Below, piece by piece: positions 17,045 through 24,706 of a stretch of 29,877 nt of DNA. Below the pieces are notes generated by a model. The model was not told the DNA's origin. It saw nothing but the letters and a program-made list of their open reading frames with translations, and did no database searches. This DNA is from an uncultured Hungatella sp. (GTDB taxonomy: Bacteria > Bacillota > Clostridia > Lachnospirales > Lachnospiraceae). Made by a program: the position numbers and the translations under genes. The stretch is from contig CAJTOT010000040.1 in assembly GCA_910577935.1 (NCBI GenBank), positions 1 through 29,877 of the forward strand. Direction: 5' to 3'. Positions within the stretch are counted from its first letter, which is position 1, and each line of letters starts with the position of its first letter.

Positions 17045-17090
17045 AAGCCGGGAACCATGAACGGATGTCCACGGCTTCCGGCTTCTATTT
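17045..17090. terminator. Hairpin downstream of the flavoprotein operon
   Basis: AAGCCGG (17045-17051) and CCGGCTT (17078-17084) pair around a 26-base loop. On the - strand TTTTCTC follows, just after the DUF1667 stop; on the + strand CTATTTTTT follows. It probably ends the nine-gene operon and separates it from the promoter at 16943-16971. The long loop lowers confidence. Confidence 0.45.
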
Positions 17091-17109
17091 TTTACAACTT
17101 TCCAAATCC

Positions 17110-17466
17110 TTACTCTGCCTTTTTCATATCTTTCGTTGCTATCCATGAAGCTCCCGTGCCGCACGCATTCTGGCACACCACATCCCCTGTCTTTACAGGA
17201 GCCTGGAGCGTAATGCCTTTAAGAGTCTCCATGACCCGGAAAATCTCCTTTTTCGGAACTGCTCTGTCGGTTTTCACCGGGCAGCAGCGCCCCGGGGCGC
17301 CTTCGATTCTCACAATGCTGGTGAGAACCCGCGCAGGATTCTGGAGTTCTGCCTTTCCGTACTCTTCTCCCCTGGGGCAGGTGTTCCCCGCAACCGCAAA
17401 TCCATGTTCCTCATCCACCTTCAGACGGCACCCTTTTGGGCACACAATACAGATCAGTTCCTTCAT
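17110..17466 (-). CDS. DUF1667 protein
   Basis: The 118-residue protein has the DUF1667 pattern: ICIVCPKGCRL at the N-terminus, GNTCPRGEEYGKAE, GAPGRCCPVKT and a C-terminal VVCQNACGTG. The four N-terminal Cys (CxxCxxxC plus the later C) look like a metal or Fe-S site. In Firmicutes this family occurs directly after GlpA-like and GlpB-like flavoproteins and is thought to be a third subunit or electron-transfer partner. The start overlaps the stop of the GlpB-like gene (ATGA). It is the last gene of the operon. No reaction is established for it. Confidence 0.88.
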   Translation of the reverse strand: MKELICIVCPKGCRLKVDEEHGFAVAGNTCPRGEEYGKAELQNPARVLTSIVRIEGAPGRCCPVKTDRAVPKKEIFRVMETLKGITLQAPVKTGDVVCQNACGTGASWIATKDMKKAE

Positions 17467-18737
17467 TTCCCTGCCTCCTTTTCCACTGCCGAGACGCGGA
17501 TCTCATCTCCTTCTGCCCGTTGAAGAAGGGCTCTGGGCACCGTGATATGTTCCATCTCTCCAGGGGCCATATGGCTTCGGGTGAACCGGCACAGCAGCTT
17601 CTTTTTGTCCCGCACCTGTATCTCGCTGTCGCCAAAGATTTGATTGACACGGAAAGAGATTTCTACCTTGTCCGCCATATTCTCCAGCCGGACTGCCTGG
17701 GGAACCGTGTAGGTTGTGTGGGCGCCTCTCTGGACAGAGATGACCTTTCCGCCTTCCGGACATCTCTTCCCTCCGGCGTAAGCGGCGGCGGCGGTCCCGG
17801 CCCTCTGGCTCTCCGCCGTGACAAAATCCACCAGGTCATGGACATGGACCACATTTCCGCAGCTGAACACCCCGGCCTTCTGCGTCTCCATATTTTCGTA
17901 GACCACGGCTCCCTTGGTGACGGCGTCCAGGGGGATGTCCGCCTGCCTGGTGAGCTCGTTCTCCGGAATCAATCCCACAGACAGCAGGAGGGTGTCGCAG
18001 TCAAAATACATCTCCGTTCCGGGAACCGGTTTTCTGTCCGTCCCCACCTTTGCCGCCGTGATCCGCTCCACCCGGTGCAGTCCCTCCACATTGGTGATGG
18101 TGTGGGAGAGGTAGAGGGGTATCCCATAGTCGTCCAGGCACTGTACGATATTCCGGTTCAGGCCGTTGCAGTAGGGCATCAGCTCGATACATGCAAGGAC
18201 CTTTGCCCCTTCCAGGGTCATTCTTCTTGCCATGATAAGGCCGATGTCCCCGCTTCCCAGGATGACCACTCTCCGCCCTACCATCCACCCTTCCATGTTG
18301 ATGTATCGCTGGGCCGTGCCTGCGGTGAAGATTCCTGCCGGCCTGTCCCCCGGTATCGCCACGGCTCCCCTGGTCCGCTCTCTGCATCCCATAGCCAGCA
18401 CCACAGCCCCGCCTGTAAAGACCAGAAGGCCATCCCGGGCATTGCAGGCCGTGACGCGGCCCTCCTCCACGGCGAGCACCATGGTATCCAGCAAAACCGA
18501 AACCCCCAGTTTTGACGCCTTCCTGATAAAACGCCCCGCATACTCCGGGCCGGTGAGTTCCTCCTTAAAATAGTGGAGGCCAAAGCCGTTGTGAATGCAC
18601 TGATTTAAAATGCCCCCTGCCTCCTTGTCCCGCTCGATGACCAGAACCTCCTTCGCCCCCGCCTCTTTCGCGCTGCATGCCGCTGCCAGACCGGCGGGGC
18701 CTCCTCCCACCACTATCACATCATATTCCCTTCTCAT
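17463..18737 (-). CDS. FAD/NAD(P)-dependent oxidoreductase, GlpB-like partner
   Basis: This 424-residue pyridine nucleotide-disulfide-type flavoprotein has an N-terminal FAD loop (VVGGGPAGLAAACSA), a GGILNQCIHNGFG segment, a second dinucleotide loop (VVILGSGDIGLIMARR, about residue 150) for NAD(P), and a final FAD motif near GVFSCGNVVHVHD. It should transfer electrons between the GlpA/LhgO-like dehydrogenase and a nicotinamide or other carrier. It overlaps the upstream dehydrogenase by 17 bases and the downstream DUF1667 gene by four, so the three proteins are likely made in fixed ratio and form a complex. In glycerol operons the same trio oxidises glycerol 3-phosphate, but no glycerol kinase or facilitator is present here. 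Confidence 0.88.
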   Translation of the reverse strand: MRREYDVIVVGGGPAGLAAACSAKEAGAKEVLVIERDKEAGGILNQCIHNGFGLHYFKEELTGPEYAGRFIRKASKLGVSVLLDTMVLAVEEGRVTACNARDGLLVFTGGAVVLAMGCRERTRGAVAIPGDRPAGIFTAGTAQRYINMEGWMVGRRVVILGSGDIGLIMARRMTLEGAKVLACIELMPYCNGLNRNIVQCLDDYGIPLYLSHTITNVEGLHRVERITAAKVGTDRKPVPGTEMYFDCDTLLLSVGLIPENELTRQADIPLDAVTKGAVVYENMETQKAGVFSCGNVVHVHDLVDFVTAESQRAGTAAAAYAGGKRCPEGGKVISVQRGAHTTYTVPQAVRLENMADKVEISFRVNQIFGDSEIQVRDKKKLLCRFTRSHMAPGEMEHITVPRALLQRAEGDEIRVSAVEKEAGK

Positions 18738-20181
18738 AGGCCGCCTCCTCTTTTATAGGTGATGTGAGAAGAAATGTCCCCTGCTCGTCCATCAGGACCT
18801 CCTCGGGGCCTATTCCCAGCTCTCTCGCCAGAATCTCATGGACTCTCGGCCCGCAAAACCCCCCCTGGCACCGTCCCATGCCTGCGTTGCAGCGTCTCTT
18901 CACCCCGTCGATGGTGCGGGGGACTATGGGCCGGCGGAGCGCCTCCACAATCTCCCCCTCGGTGACGGTTTCACATCTGCAGATGATCCGCCCGTACAGA
19001 GGATTGGCCCGGATTATCTCCGCCTTCTCCTCGTCGCTGAGTCTTCTGAAAATAATCCTCCTGCGCCTGTCTGTAAATTGTTCTTTCTTTTCTGCCGCAA
19101 GGCCGCAATCCTCAAGAATTTTCTTCAGCTCCTCGGCGATGGCCGGCGCGCTGGAAAGCCCCGGCGACTTGATTCCCGCAAGATTGATGAATCCGGGGCA
19201 CTTCGAAGCCTGGCCGATGACAAAGTCCGGAACCTGGGTGTTGGGGCGCACACCTGCATACTCATGGATGACCTGGCTGAAATCAATGTCCGGAACCGAG
19301 CGCCGCCCGGCTTCCTTTAAATTCTCGAGAGTCGCCGGGTCCGTTCCCACATGATCTCCGTCTGCGGCCTGGTAGCAGTCCGGCCCCACCAGAAGATTTC
19401 CGTGTACTGTAGGCGTTACGCAGATTCCCTTAAACCCGTGCTCATCAGGGCACGGGAATATGATGGAGTGAATCTTCTCTCCCTGATTCTTGTCCAGAAT
19501 ATAGTACTGCCCGGCAAAATTAGTCTGGGCCAGCCCTGTTCCCCCCACCATCTCATACACCTGGGCCGACCAGCCGCCGGCGGCATTTACCACAAACCGG
19601 GCCTCATAGACGCCGGTGGAGGCAGTCACGCGAAAATACCCGTCCTTCTTCTCGATTGCCGTGACTTCGCTGTCCAGCTTTATATCCGCCCCGTTTTTCA
19701 CCGCCGTCTCCGCCATGGCGATACAGTACTCCCACGGATTGACGATGGCCGACCCGGGGGCGTACAGGGCCGCTTTAATATCCGGGTTCAGCCCCGGCTC
19801 CAGCTTAAGCGCCTCCTCCCGGTCCACAACCCGCAGCCCTTTCACCCCGTTGGCCACTCCCCTGCGGTACAGCTCCTGAATATACTCCAGCTCGTGGGAA
19901 TTGTCATAAGCGATGATAAAGGTGGGCATGGGAACCCTCTCCACATCCAGCTTCTCGCATATTTCCTGCGCAAGCTGGATTCCCCGCAGGTTCAGCCTTG
20001 CCTCCAGGCTTCCCACAGGACAGTCGAAACCTGCGTGGAGAATGGCCGTGTTGGCCTTTGTGCATCCGTTGGCCACATCATTGTACCGCTCACACACACA
20101 GACTGACAGCTTATATTTTGAAAGCTCATATGCAGCCGCGGCTCCAACTATGCCGCAGCCTATTATCAGCACATCATACAT
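18721..20181 (-). CDS. FAD-dependent dehydrogenase with [2Fe-2S] BFD domain (GlpA/LhgO-like)
   Basis: The 486-residue protein starts with an FAD-binding DAO fold (LIIGCGIVGAAAAYELSKY). It has AILHAGFDCPVGSLEARLN and LYAPGSAIVNPWEY segments that resemble L-2-hydroxyglutarate oxidase LhgO, as well as Clostridial GlpA homologues. The C-terminus (about 395-455) is a BFD-like [2Fe-2S] domain with CRCETVTEGEI and CNAGMGRCQGGFC. It should oxidise a secondary alcohol, either glycerol 3-phosphate or a 2-hydroxy acid, and pass electrons through the Fe-S centre to the next gene's flavoprotein. Its position behind a LarA-type racemase and an organic-anion importer favours a hydroxy acid. That is inference; simple annotation would call it glycerol-3-phosphate dehydrogenase. 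Confidence 0.88.
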   Translation of the reverse strand: MYDVLIIGCGIVGAAAAYELSKYKLSVCVCERYNDVANGCTKANTAILHAGFDCPVGSLEARLNLRGIQLAQEICEKLDVERVPMPTFIIAYDNSHELEYIQELYRRGVANGVKGLRVVDREEALKLEPGLNPDIKAALYAPGSAIVNPWEYCIAMAETAVKNGADIKLDSEVTAIEKKDGYFRVTASTGVYEARFVVNAAGGWSAQVYEMVGGTGLAQTNFAGQYYILDKNQGEKIHSIIFPCPDEHGFKGICVTPTVHGNLLVGPDCYQAADGDHVGTDPATLENLKEAGRRSVPDIDFSQVIHEYAGVRPNTQVPDFVIGQASKCPGFINLAGIKSPGLSSAPAIAEELKKILEDCGLAAEKKEQFTDRRRRIIFRRLSDEEKAEIIRANPLYGRIICRCETVTEGEIVEALRRPIVPRTIDGVKRRCNAGMGRCQGGFCGPRVHEILARELGIGPEEVLMDEQGTFLLTSPIKEEAAYEKGI

Positions 20182-20197
20182 TCTTTCTCTCCTCTCT

Positions 20198-20944
20198 CTA
20201 CCACCACTTGATCTGGTCCGTAATATACTGCCGCTTCTCGATAAATTCAGGGGAAGTTACGTCTCTGGGCCTTGGCAGGCTGATGGTTAAGTCTTCCTTG
20301 ATGGTCGTTGGTTTGTTGGAAAGAATCAGCACCCGCTCTGCCAGATACACTGCCTCCTCGATGTTGTGGGTGATAAATAAAACCGTGGCTCCGGTCTCCT
20401 TCCACAGCCGCAGCACCTCATCTTCCAGGTAAAACCGCAGCTTAATGTCCATCTGCCCATAAGGCTCATCCATGAGAAGCAGGTCCGGATTCATGGCAAA
20501 TGCCCGCCCGATGATAATCCTCTGTTCCGTGGACACGGACAGCTGGTGGGGATAAGAGTTGCGGAACTGCTCTAACCCCATAAGCCTGATGATATTCTCC
20601 ACCCGCCTGTCGATCTCCTCCCCGGGAAGTTTCTTTAACTCCAGGCCGAAGCGCAGATTCTGCTCCACCGTCTTCCACGGCAGCGCCGACGGCTCCTGAA
20701 AGACGAATGCCAGGTTGTGCTTCTTCGGATCCGCGCTCTCCCCGTCTATGAAAAGATCCCCCTTGGTGGGCATGTAGATCCTGGTGAGCAGGTTTAAAAA
20801 TGTGGTCTTCCCGCAGCCTGTAGGACCCACGATACACACAAACTCGCCTTTTTTGATATTGAAAGAAATGTCGTTTAACACTTTCAGACTGCCGAAATTT
20901 TTCGTTAGGTTCCGCACTTCTACTTTGTACTGGCTCTCGCTCAT
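20198..20944 (-). CDS. ABC importer ATPase, second subunit, degenerate signature
   Basis: This 248-residue TauB/SsuB-like ATPase has intact Walker A (GPTGCGKTT), Q-loop (FVFQEPSALPWKTV), Walker B with Glu (LLLMDEPYGQMD) and switch His (FITHNIEEA). The ABC signature, normally LSGGM/LSGGQ, reads LSVSTEQR. This is expected to weaken the ATP site that uses this signature. It lies 13 bases after the other ATPase gene and 16 bases before the dehydrogenase. The partner ATPase has the opposite defect, so the pair probably works as a heterodimer energising the two permeases. Confidence 0.92.
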   Translation of the reverse strand: MSESQYKVEVRNLTKNFGSLKVLNDISFNIKKGEFVCIVGPTGCGKTTFLNLLTRIYMPTKGDLFIDGESADPKKHNLAFVFQEPSALPWKTVEQNLRFGLELKKLPGEEIDRRVENIIRLMGLEQFRNSYPHQLSVSTEQRIIIGRAFAMNPDLLLMDEPYGQMDIKLRFYLEDEVLRLWKETGATVLFITHNIEEAVYLAERVLILSNKPTTIKEDLTISLPRPRDVTSPEFIEKRQYITDQIKWW

Positions 20945-20957
20945 ATTGCCCCTCCCA

Positions 20958-21719
20958 TCACAGCGCCAAATCCGTATTGTCGGAGATTTCCCGGCGCAGA
21001 CGCAGAAATTCCGGATCTATGGTGTTCCTCGGACGGGGCAGATTCACATCGTAAACCGCCTTGACATGGGCCGGGCAGTTGGACAGGAGGACGATGCGGT
21101 CCGCGAGATACAGAGCCTCCTCGATGTTGTTGGTGACAAAAACCACCGTCCTCTTCTCTGTCTCCCAGATGCGCTGTACCTCCTCCTCCATGGCATACCG
21201 GGTCTGGGCGTCCAGGGCTCCGAAGGGCTCGTCCATCAGGAGGATCTCCGGATTGTTGGCGTAGGCCCTGGCGATGCTGACACGCTGCTTCATGCCTCCG
21301 GACAGCTGGTCCGGATAGCTTTTTTCAAACCCCTCAAGGCCTACCAGTTTAATGTACTTTTGGGCAATCTCCCGCCTGGGCCCTTTCGCCATGCCTTTGA
21401 TCTTCGGCCCGAACTCCACATTCTCCATAACCGTCTTCCACGGCATCAGCGCCCGCTTCTGAAAGACCATCCCGATTCTCTCGTCGCTTCCGTTTACCTC
21501 CTCCCCGTCCAGAAGAATCCGGCCGTCCACAGGCTTCTCAAGTCCGGCGATCATATTGAGCAGAATAGTCTTTCCGCATCGGCCCGGCCCCAGAATCACA
21601 AGAAATTCCGAGTCCCGCACCTCCATCGACACGTCCACCGCCGCGTCAAACACCTGATTGTTCACAATATAACTCTGGGAGATATGCTCCAGCTTCAGTT
21701 TGACCTTTTTGTTGTCCAT
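20958..21719 (-). CDS. ABC importer ATPase, first subunit, switch His replaced by Asn
   Basis: This 253-residue TauB/SsuB-like ATPase has Walker A (GPGRCGKT), Q-loop (MVFQKRALMPWKTV), a normal signature (LSGGMKQR) and Walker B with Glu (ILLMDEPFGALD). The switch position, normally His in VTHDIxEA, is Asn in FVTNNIEEA. The start is ATG 21719 behind AAAGGAT, 25 bases inside the end of the upstream permease gene; an in-frame extension to 21896 would lie wholly inside the permease gene and encodes unrelated sequence. It belongs to the nitrate/sulfonate/taurine importer class and should pair with the second ATPase. Confidence 0.92.
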   Translation of the reverse strand: MDNKKVKLKLEHISQSYIVNNQVFDAAVDVSMEVRDSEFLVILGPGRCGKTILLNMIAGLEKPVDGRILLDGEEVNGSDERIGMVFQKRALMPWKTVMENVEFGPKIKGMAKGPRREIAQKYIKLVGLEGFEKSYPDQLSGGMKQRVSIARAYANNPEILLMDEPFGALDAQTRYAMEEEVQRIWETEKRTVVFVTNNIEEALYLADRIVLLSNCPAHVKAVYDVNLPRPRNTIDPEFLRLRREISDNTDLAL

Positions 21720-22516
21720 GGGCAGATGATCCTTTCTGAAAATTGAATGACAATGGCAAGCAGATACCCCACCACGCCGATGCAGATCATGGAGAGCAGG
21801 CACAGGGGGTAATCTCCCGAGTCCATGCCCCGCACGATCAGGAATCCGACGCCGGATTTTCCTCCCAGCATCTCCGCCGCAAGTACCACCATCCATCCTG
21901 CGGAGGTCGAGTTGCGGATTCCGGCAAATATGGCGTCAAGGGCCGACGGAATCGCGATCTCCAGAAGCATCTGTCTTTCGTCGGCGTGGAAGATGGTACC
22001 GATATCCATGTACTCCTTCTGTACATTGGCAATCCCTGCCTGAGTGTTGACCACCACCGGCATCAGCGCTCCCGCGAATACGATGAGCACCTTGGGAAAT
22101 TCCCCGATTCCGAACCACATGGTGACAAGAGGCACCCACGCCAGAGGCGGCACCGCCCGGAAGGCTGTGAAGACAGGACCCAAAAGAGCATTGGCCCGCT
22201 TGTTCCAGCCGATGAGAATCCCAAAGGAAATCCCGATCACCCACGCCGCGCCCAGGGCAATAAACACTCGCTGCAGGCTTGCCCATATATGGCCGAACAG
22301 CCCCAGATTTTTAATCGGACGGTCCAAAAGCTTCAGATACCTCTGCCACACTGCCGAGGGCGACGGAAATTTAGAAACAGGGTTCGCCGAGACCGCAACC
22401 CACAGCACAATCAGCAGCAGTATGGACGCCGCGGGAAGAGCTTTGTACAGACGGTTCTGCAGCTGTTCTCTGCGCTCATACGGACTGAGAAACACTTCTT
22501 CTTTTTGTTTTTTCAT
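21695..22516 (-). CDS. ABC importer permease, SsuC/TauC type, second subunit
   Basis: The protein has 273 residues and about six membrane segments: one near the N-terminus (LYKALPAASILLLIVLWVAV) and the rest across residues 70-260. The cytoplasmic EAA-type coupling loop is near EIAIPSALDAIFAGI. It is a member of the nitrate/sulfonate/bicarbonate permease family. ATG 22516 is chosen because it overlaps the stop of the preceding permease as ATGA; a GTG three codons earlier (22525) is possible. It differs clearly from the first permease, so the channel should be a heterodimer. Confidence 0.92.
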   Translation of the reverse strand: MKKQKEEVFLSPYERREQLQNRLYKALPAASILLLIVLWVAVSANPVSKFPSPSAVWQRYLKLLDRPIKNLGLFGHIWASLQRVFIALGAAWVIGISFGILIGWNKRANALLGPVFTAFRAVPPLAWVPLVTMWFGIGEFPKVLIVFAGALMPVVVNTQAGIANVQKEYMDIGTIFHADERQMLLEIAIPSALDAIFAGIRNSTSAGWMVVLAAEMLGGKSGVGFLIVRGMDSGDYPLCLLSMICIGVVGYLLAIVIQFSERIICPWTTKRSN

Positions 22517-23355
22517 TTTTTCCACCCAAGAACCTTTCCTTCCACAAGGCCGAGAAGCCAGGTGAAAACCACGCCGAGCATTCCGATTACCACGATTCCC
22601 AGAATAATGATGTCCGGCCTGGCGAACTGCCTGCCCTGCTGAATCATGTACCCCAGCCCCACATTGGCCGCCAGCATCTCAGCCGCAACCAGCGTAGCCC
22701 AGGCATTGCCCAGGGCCACCCGTATTCCGGCAAAGGTCATGGTCATGGCAGAAGGGATTCCTATGGTTCTGAACACAGTAAAATTCGAAGCCCCGCATAT
22801 TTTTGCCACATTGATCAGAGTGCCGCTTGTCTGCCGGATTCCCGTGTAGGCATTGATGACGCAGGGAACGAACGCCGAGAAGAACACGATAAATGCCTTT
22901 GCCTTCAGGCCCAGCCCCAGCCATATGATGGTAATGGGTATCCAGGACACCGGCGGAATGGGGCGGAGAATCTCGAAAATCGGCCGCATAAAGCTGTCAA
23001 ACCCCTTAAACCAGCCCATGGTCAGCCCCAGAGGCACGCCCACGGCAACTGCCAGGAAAAAACCGGACAGCGCCACCTGCAGGCTGGATACAATATGAGC
23101 CCCCAAAACCGCTCCGTCAGGATTTGGGTCGCTCCATTTCAGGAAAAACAGCTCCACCACCTTGGATGGCATGGGAACATACCGGCTGGGGAGCAGGCCT
23201 GCCGCGACGGCCAGCTGCCACAGGAGCAGAAAGGACAGCACGCCGGTTATTGAGAGCATGGTGAGCTGAAAGGCCGTTTTCTTCCTCTCCCGCTGAACCT
23301 TTGCGATCCGCTCCTCATTGGTAAGCCTCTGTACTGCTTTTTCGCTGTCGTTCAT
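22513..23355 (-). CDS. ABC importer permease, SsuC/TauC type, first subunit
   Basis: The 280-residue permease has a charged cytoplasmic N-terminus, a membrane segment at about 32-52 (LTMLSITGVLSFLLLWQLAV) and five more to about 275. The EAA coupling loop is at ICGASNFTVFRTIGIPSAM. The start ATG 23355 has a consensus AAGGAGG (23370-23364). It follows the binding-protein gene after an 88-base gap holding a hairpin. Together with the second permease and the two ATPases it forms the membrane part of the importer. Confidence 0.93.
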   Translation of the reverse strand: MNDSEKAVQRLTNEERIAKVQRERKKTAFQLTMLSITGVLSFLLLWQLAVAAGLLPSRYVPMPSKVVELFFLKWSDPNPDGAVLGAHIVSSLQVALSGFFLAVAVGVPLGLTMGWFKGFDSFMRPIFEILRPIPPVSWIPITIIWLGLGLKAKAFIVFFSAFVPCVINAYTGIRQTSGTLINVAKICGASNFTVFRTIGIPSAMTMTFAGIRVALGNAWATLVAAEMLAANVGLGYMIQQGRQFARPDIIILGIVVIGMLGVVFTWLLGLVEGKVLGWKK

Positions 23356-23384
23356 GTTGATAACCTCCTTATATAAGGCAAGAA

Positions 23385-23412
23385 GGGACCGCTTCCATAA
23401 AGATGCGGCCCC
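23385..23412 (-). terminator. Hairpin between binding-protein and permease genes
   Basis: On the - strand GGGGCCGC (23412-23405) pairs with GCGGTCCC (23392-23385) over eight bases, including one G-U, around a 12-base loop, followed by TTCTTGCCTT. This looks like a leaky terminator or RNA-stabilising stem that would give more binding protein than membrane subunits. Confidence 0.5.
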
Positions 23413-23443
23413 TCCTTTCAGACCTCCTGTTTTACAGGCTTGT

Positions 23444-24646
23444 CTACTTTAAGCTCTCTGCGATAGAGGCGTTGACCAGTCCCTTGTCCAGGATCATCTG
23501 GCGGTCCTCCTCTGTGTAGTTGCCCAGGGTGATGAAGAAATCAAGGGTCTCAAACAGCTGGTTTGTAGCGTTGGTGACTTTCCTGCCGCTGCCGTTTCTG
23601 TCGTCCTCCTGGGTGGTCATGGATGCGATCATCTCGTCCAGGCTCATGCACTGGTATTCCTGGATGAGGCGTCTTGCCGTGGTTTCGGTCACGGCGATTC
23701 CTTCATCGTCACAAGATTCCATAAACAGTTCCACAGCCGTCTCCATGTTCTCATCGTTCTCCCGGCACCACTCCCAGGTCCTGTAATACACCTGGTAGGC
23801 GGCCTTCACAAGCTCGTTCTTGTTCTCCAGCGCATCCTTGGTGGCGCAGAGACCTGAGATATTGTTCAGGCCCATTTTGCCGATATCGGTAACACGCACG
23901 TCGCCGTCCTCTTCTGCCTGGCAGGCAAAGGCGTTCCACACGCACATGGCGTCGCCCTCTCCGGTCTGAAAAGCAGTCAGGCAGGTTCCCACAGCCGTAT
24001 CCACAATCTGAATGTCATAGGCGTCCAGGTCCGTGATTCCGATACTGTTCATATACTGCATGAACATGTACTGCAATGTGGTTCCCCGGTTTAGGAGCAC
24101 CTTTTTGCCCCGCCAGTTTTCCGGATTCTCCGGCTCCTGGGCAAGCTTGGTCTCCGGGCGGACAAACAGGGCAGTGTTAAACTCGTTGTCGCTTATGCCG
24201 ATCATGTTGATGTCATAATTTTTCATCCCGTTCAGCACGCCGGGCGCTCCCACATCGCTCACATCCCAATCCGCGCTGGCCTCCATCATGGCCGGGCCGC
24301 CGGTGAAGGACTGATATTCCACATCAATATTCAGCTCGTCGAAAAATCCCATCTTGTCTGCCACATACCAGGGCATTGAGTGGGCGGAGCCCGCAAAAAA
24401 GCCGATGCTCAAAGTGGTTCTCTCCTCAAGGGGCGTGATCCCGAAGGTGGTCTCTCCTCCCCCTGTATTTTCCCCGCCTTCTGCCTTCTCTCCTCCCGCC
24501 GCAGGGGCCTGAGTTCCTGAGCTCCCCGCAGGGGTCTGGGCGGAGTTGGAAGAATTTCCTGAAGAATTCCCGCAGGCAGTCAAACAGCCTGTCATTACCA
24601 CTGCGGCAACAGCTGCCGCGATCCGGCGATTGAACATTTTTTTCAT
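23444..24646 (-). CDS. ABC substrate-binding lipoprotein, NMT1/SsuA-like
   Basis: The 400-residue secreted lipoprotein has a basic N-terminus, a hydrophobic segment and lipobox LTAC (Cys at about residue 26). A Gly/Ser/Asn-rich linker of about 55 residues follows, then a periplasmic-binding-protein type II fold starting at TTLSIGFFAGSAHSMPWYVAD. The opening GFFAGSAHS...GFFDELNIDVEY pattern and the ASADWDVSDVGAPG loop match NMT1/SsuA/TauA-type proteins that bind sulfonates, nitrate, thiamine precursors or aromatic/organic acids. ATG 24646 follows GGAG at six bases. It gives the importer its specificity. The ligand cannot be read from sequence, but the neighbouring racemase suggests a 2-hydroxy acid or a hydroxy-sulfonate. 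Confidence 0.9.
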   Translation of the reverse strand: MKKMFNRRIAAAVAAVVMTGCLTACGNSSGNSSNSAQTPAGSSGTQAPAAGGEKAEGGENTGGGETTFGITPLEERTTLSIGFFAGSAHSMPWYVADKMGFFDELNIDVEYQSFTGGPAMMEASADWDVSDVGAPGVLNGMKNYDINMIGISDNEFNTALFVRPETKLAQEPENPENWRGKKVLLNRGTTLQYMFMQYMNSIGITDLDAYDIQIVDTAVGTCLTAFQTGEGDAMCVWNAFACQAEEDGDVRVTDIGKMGLNNISGLCATKDALENKNELVKAAYQVYYRTWEWCRENDENMETAVELFMESCDDEGIAVTETTARRLIQEYQCMSLDEMIASMTTQEDDRNGSGRKVTNATNQLFETLDFFITLGNYTEEDRQMILDKGLVNASIAESLK

Positions 24647-24706
24647 AGGTTTCTCCTTTTTTATTTTTTAAGCACACAACTGTAACGTTCCAAATGCAGG
24701 CCGAAG

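Noticed and set aside
17436..18515. 359-codon + strand frame opposite the GlpB-like gene, and similar ones at 19351-20106 and 24776-25759
   Set aside because: Each is antisense to a gene with clear family motifs and has no recognisable domain.
21720..21896. N-terminal extension of the first importer ATPase
   Set aside because: The extra 59 residues lie inside the permease gene and look like out-of-frame sequence; the ATPase fold starts at the ATG 21719.
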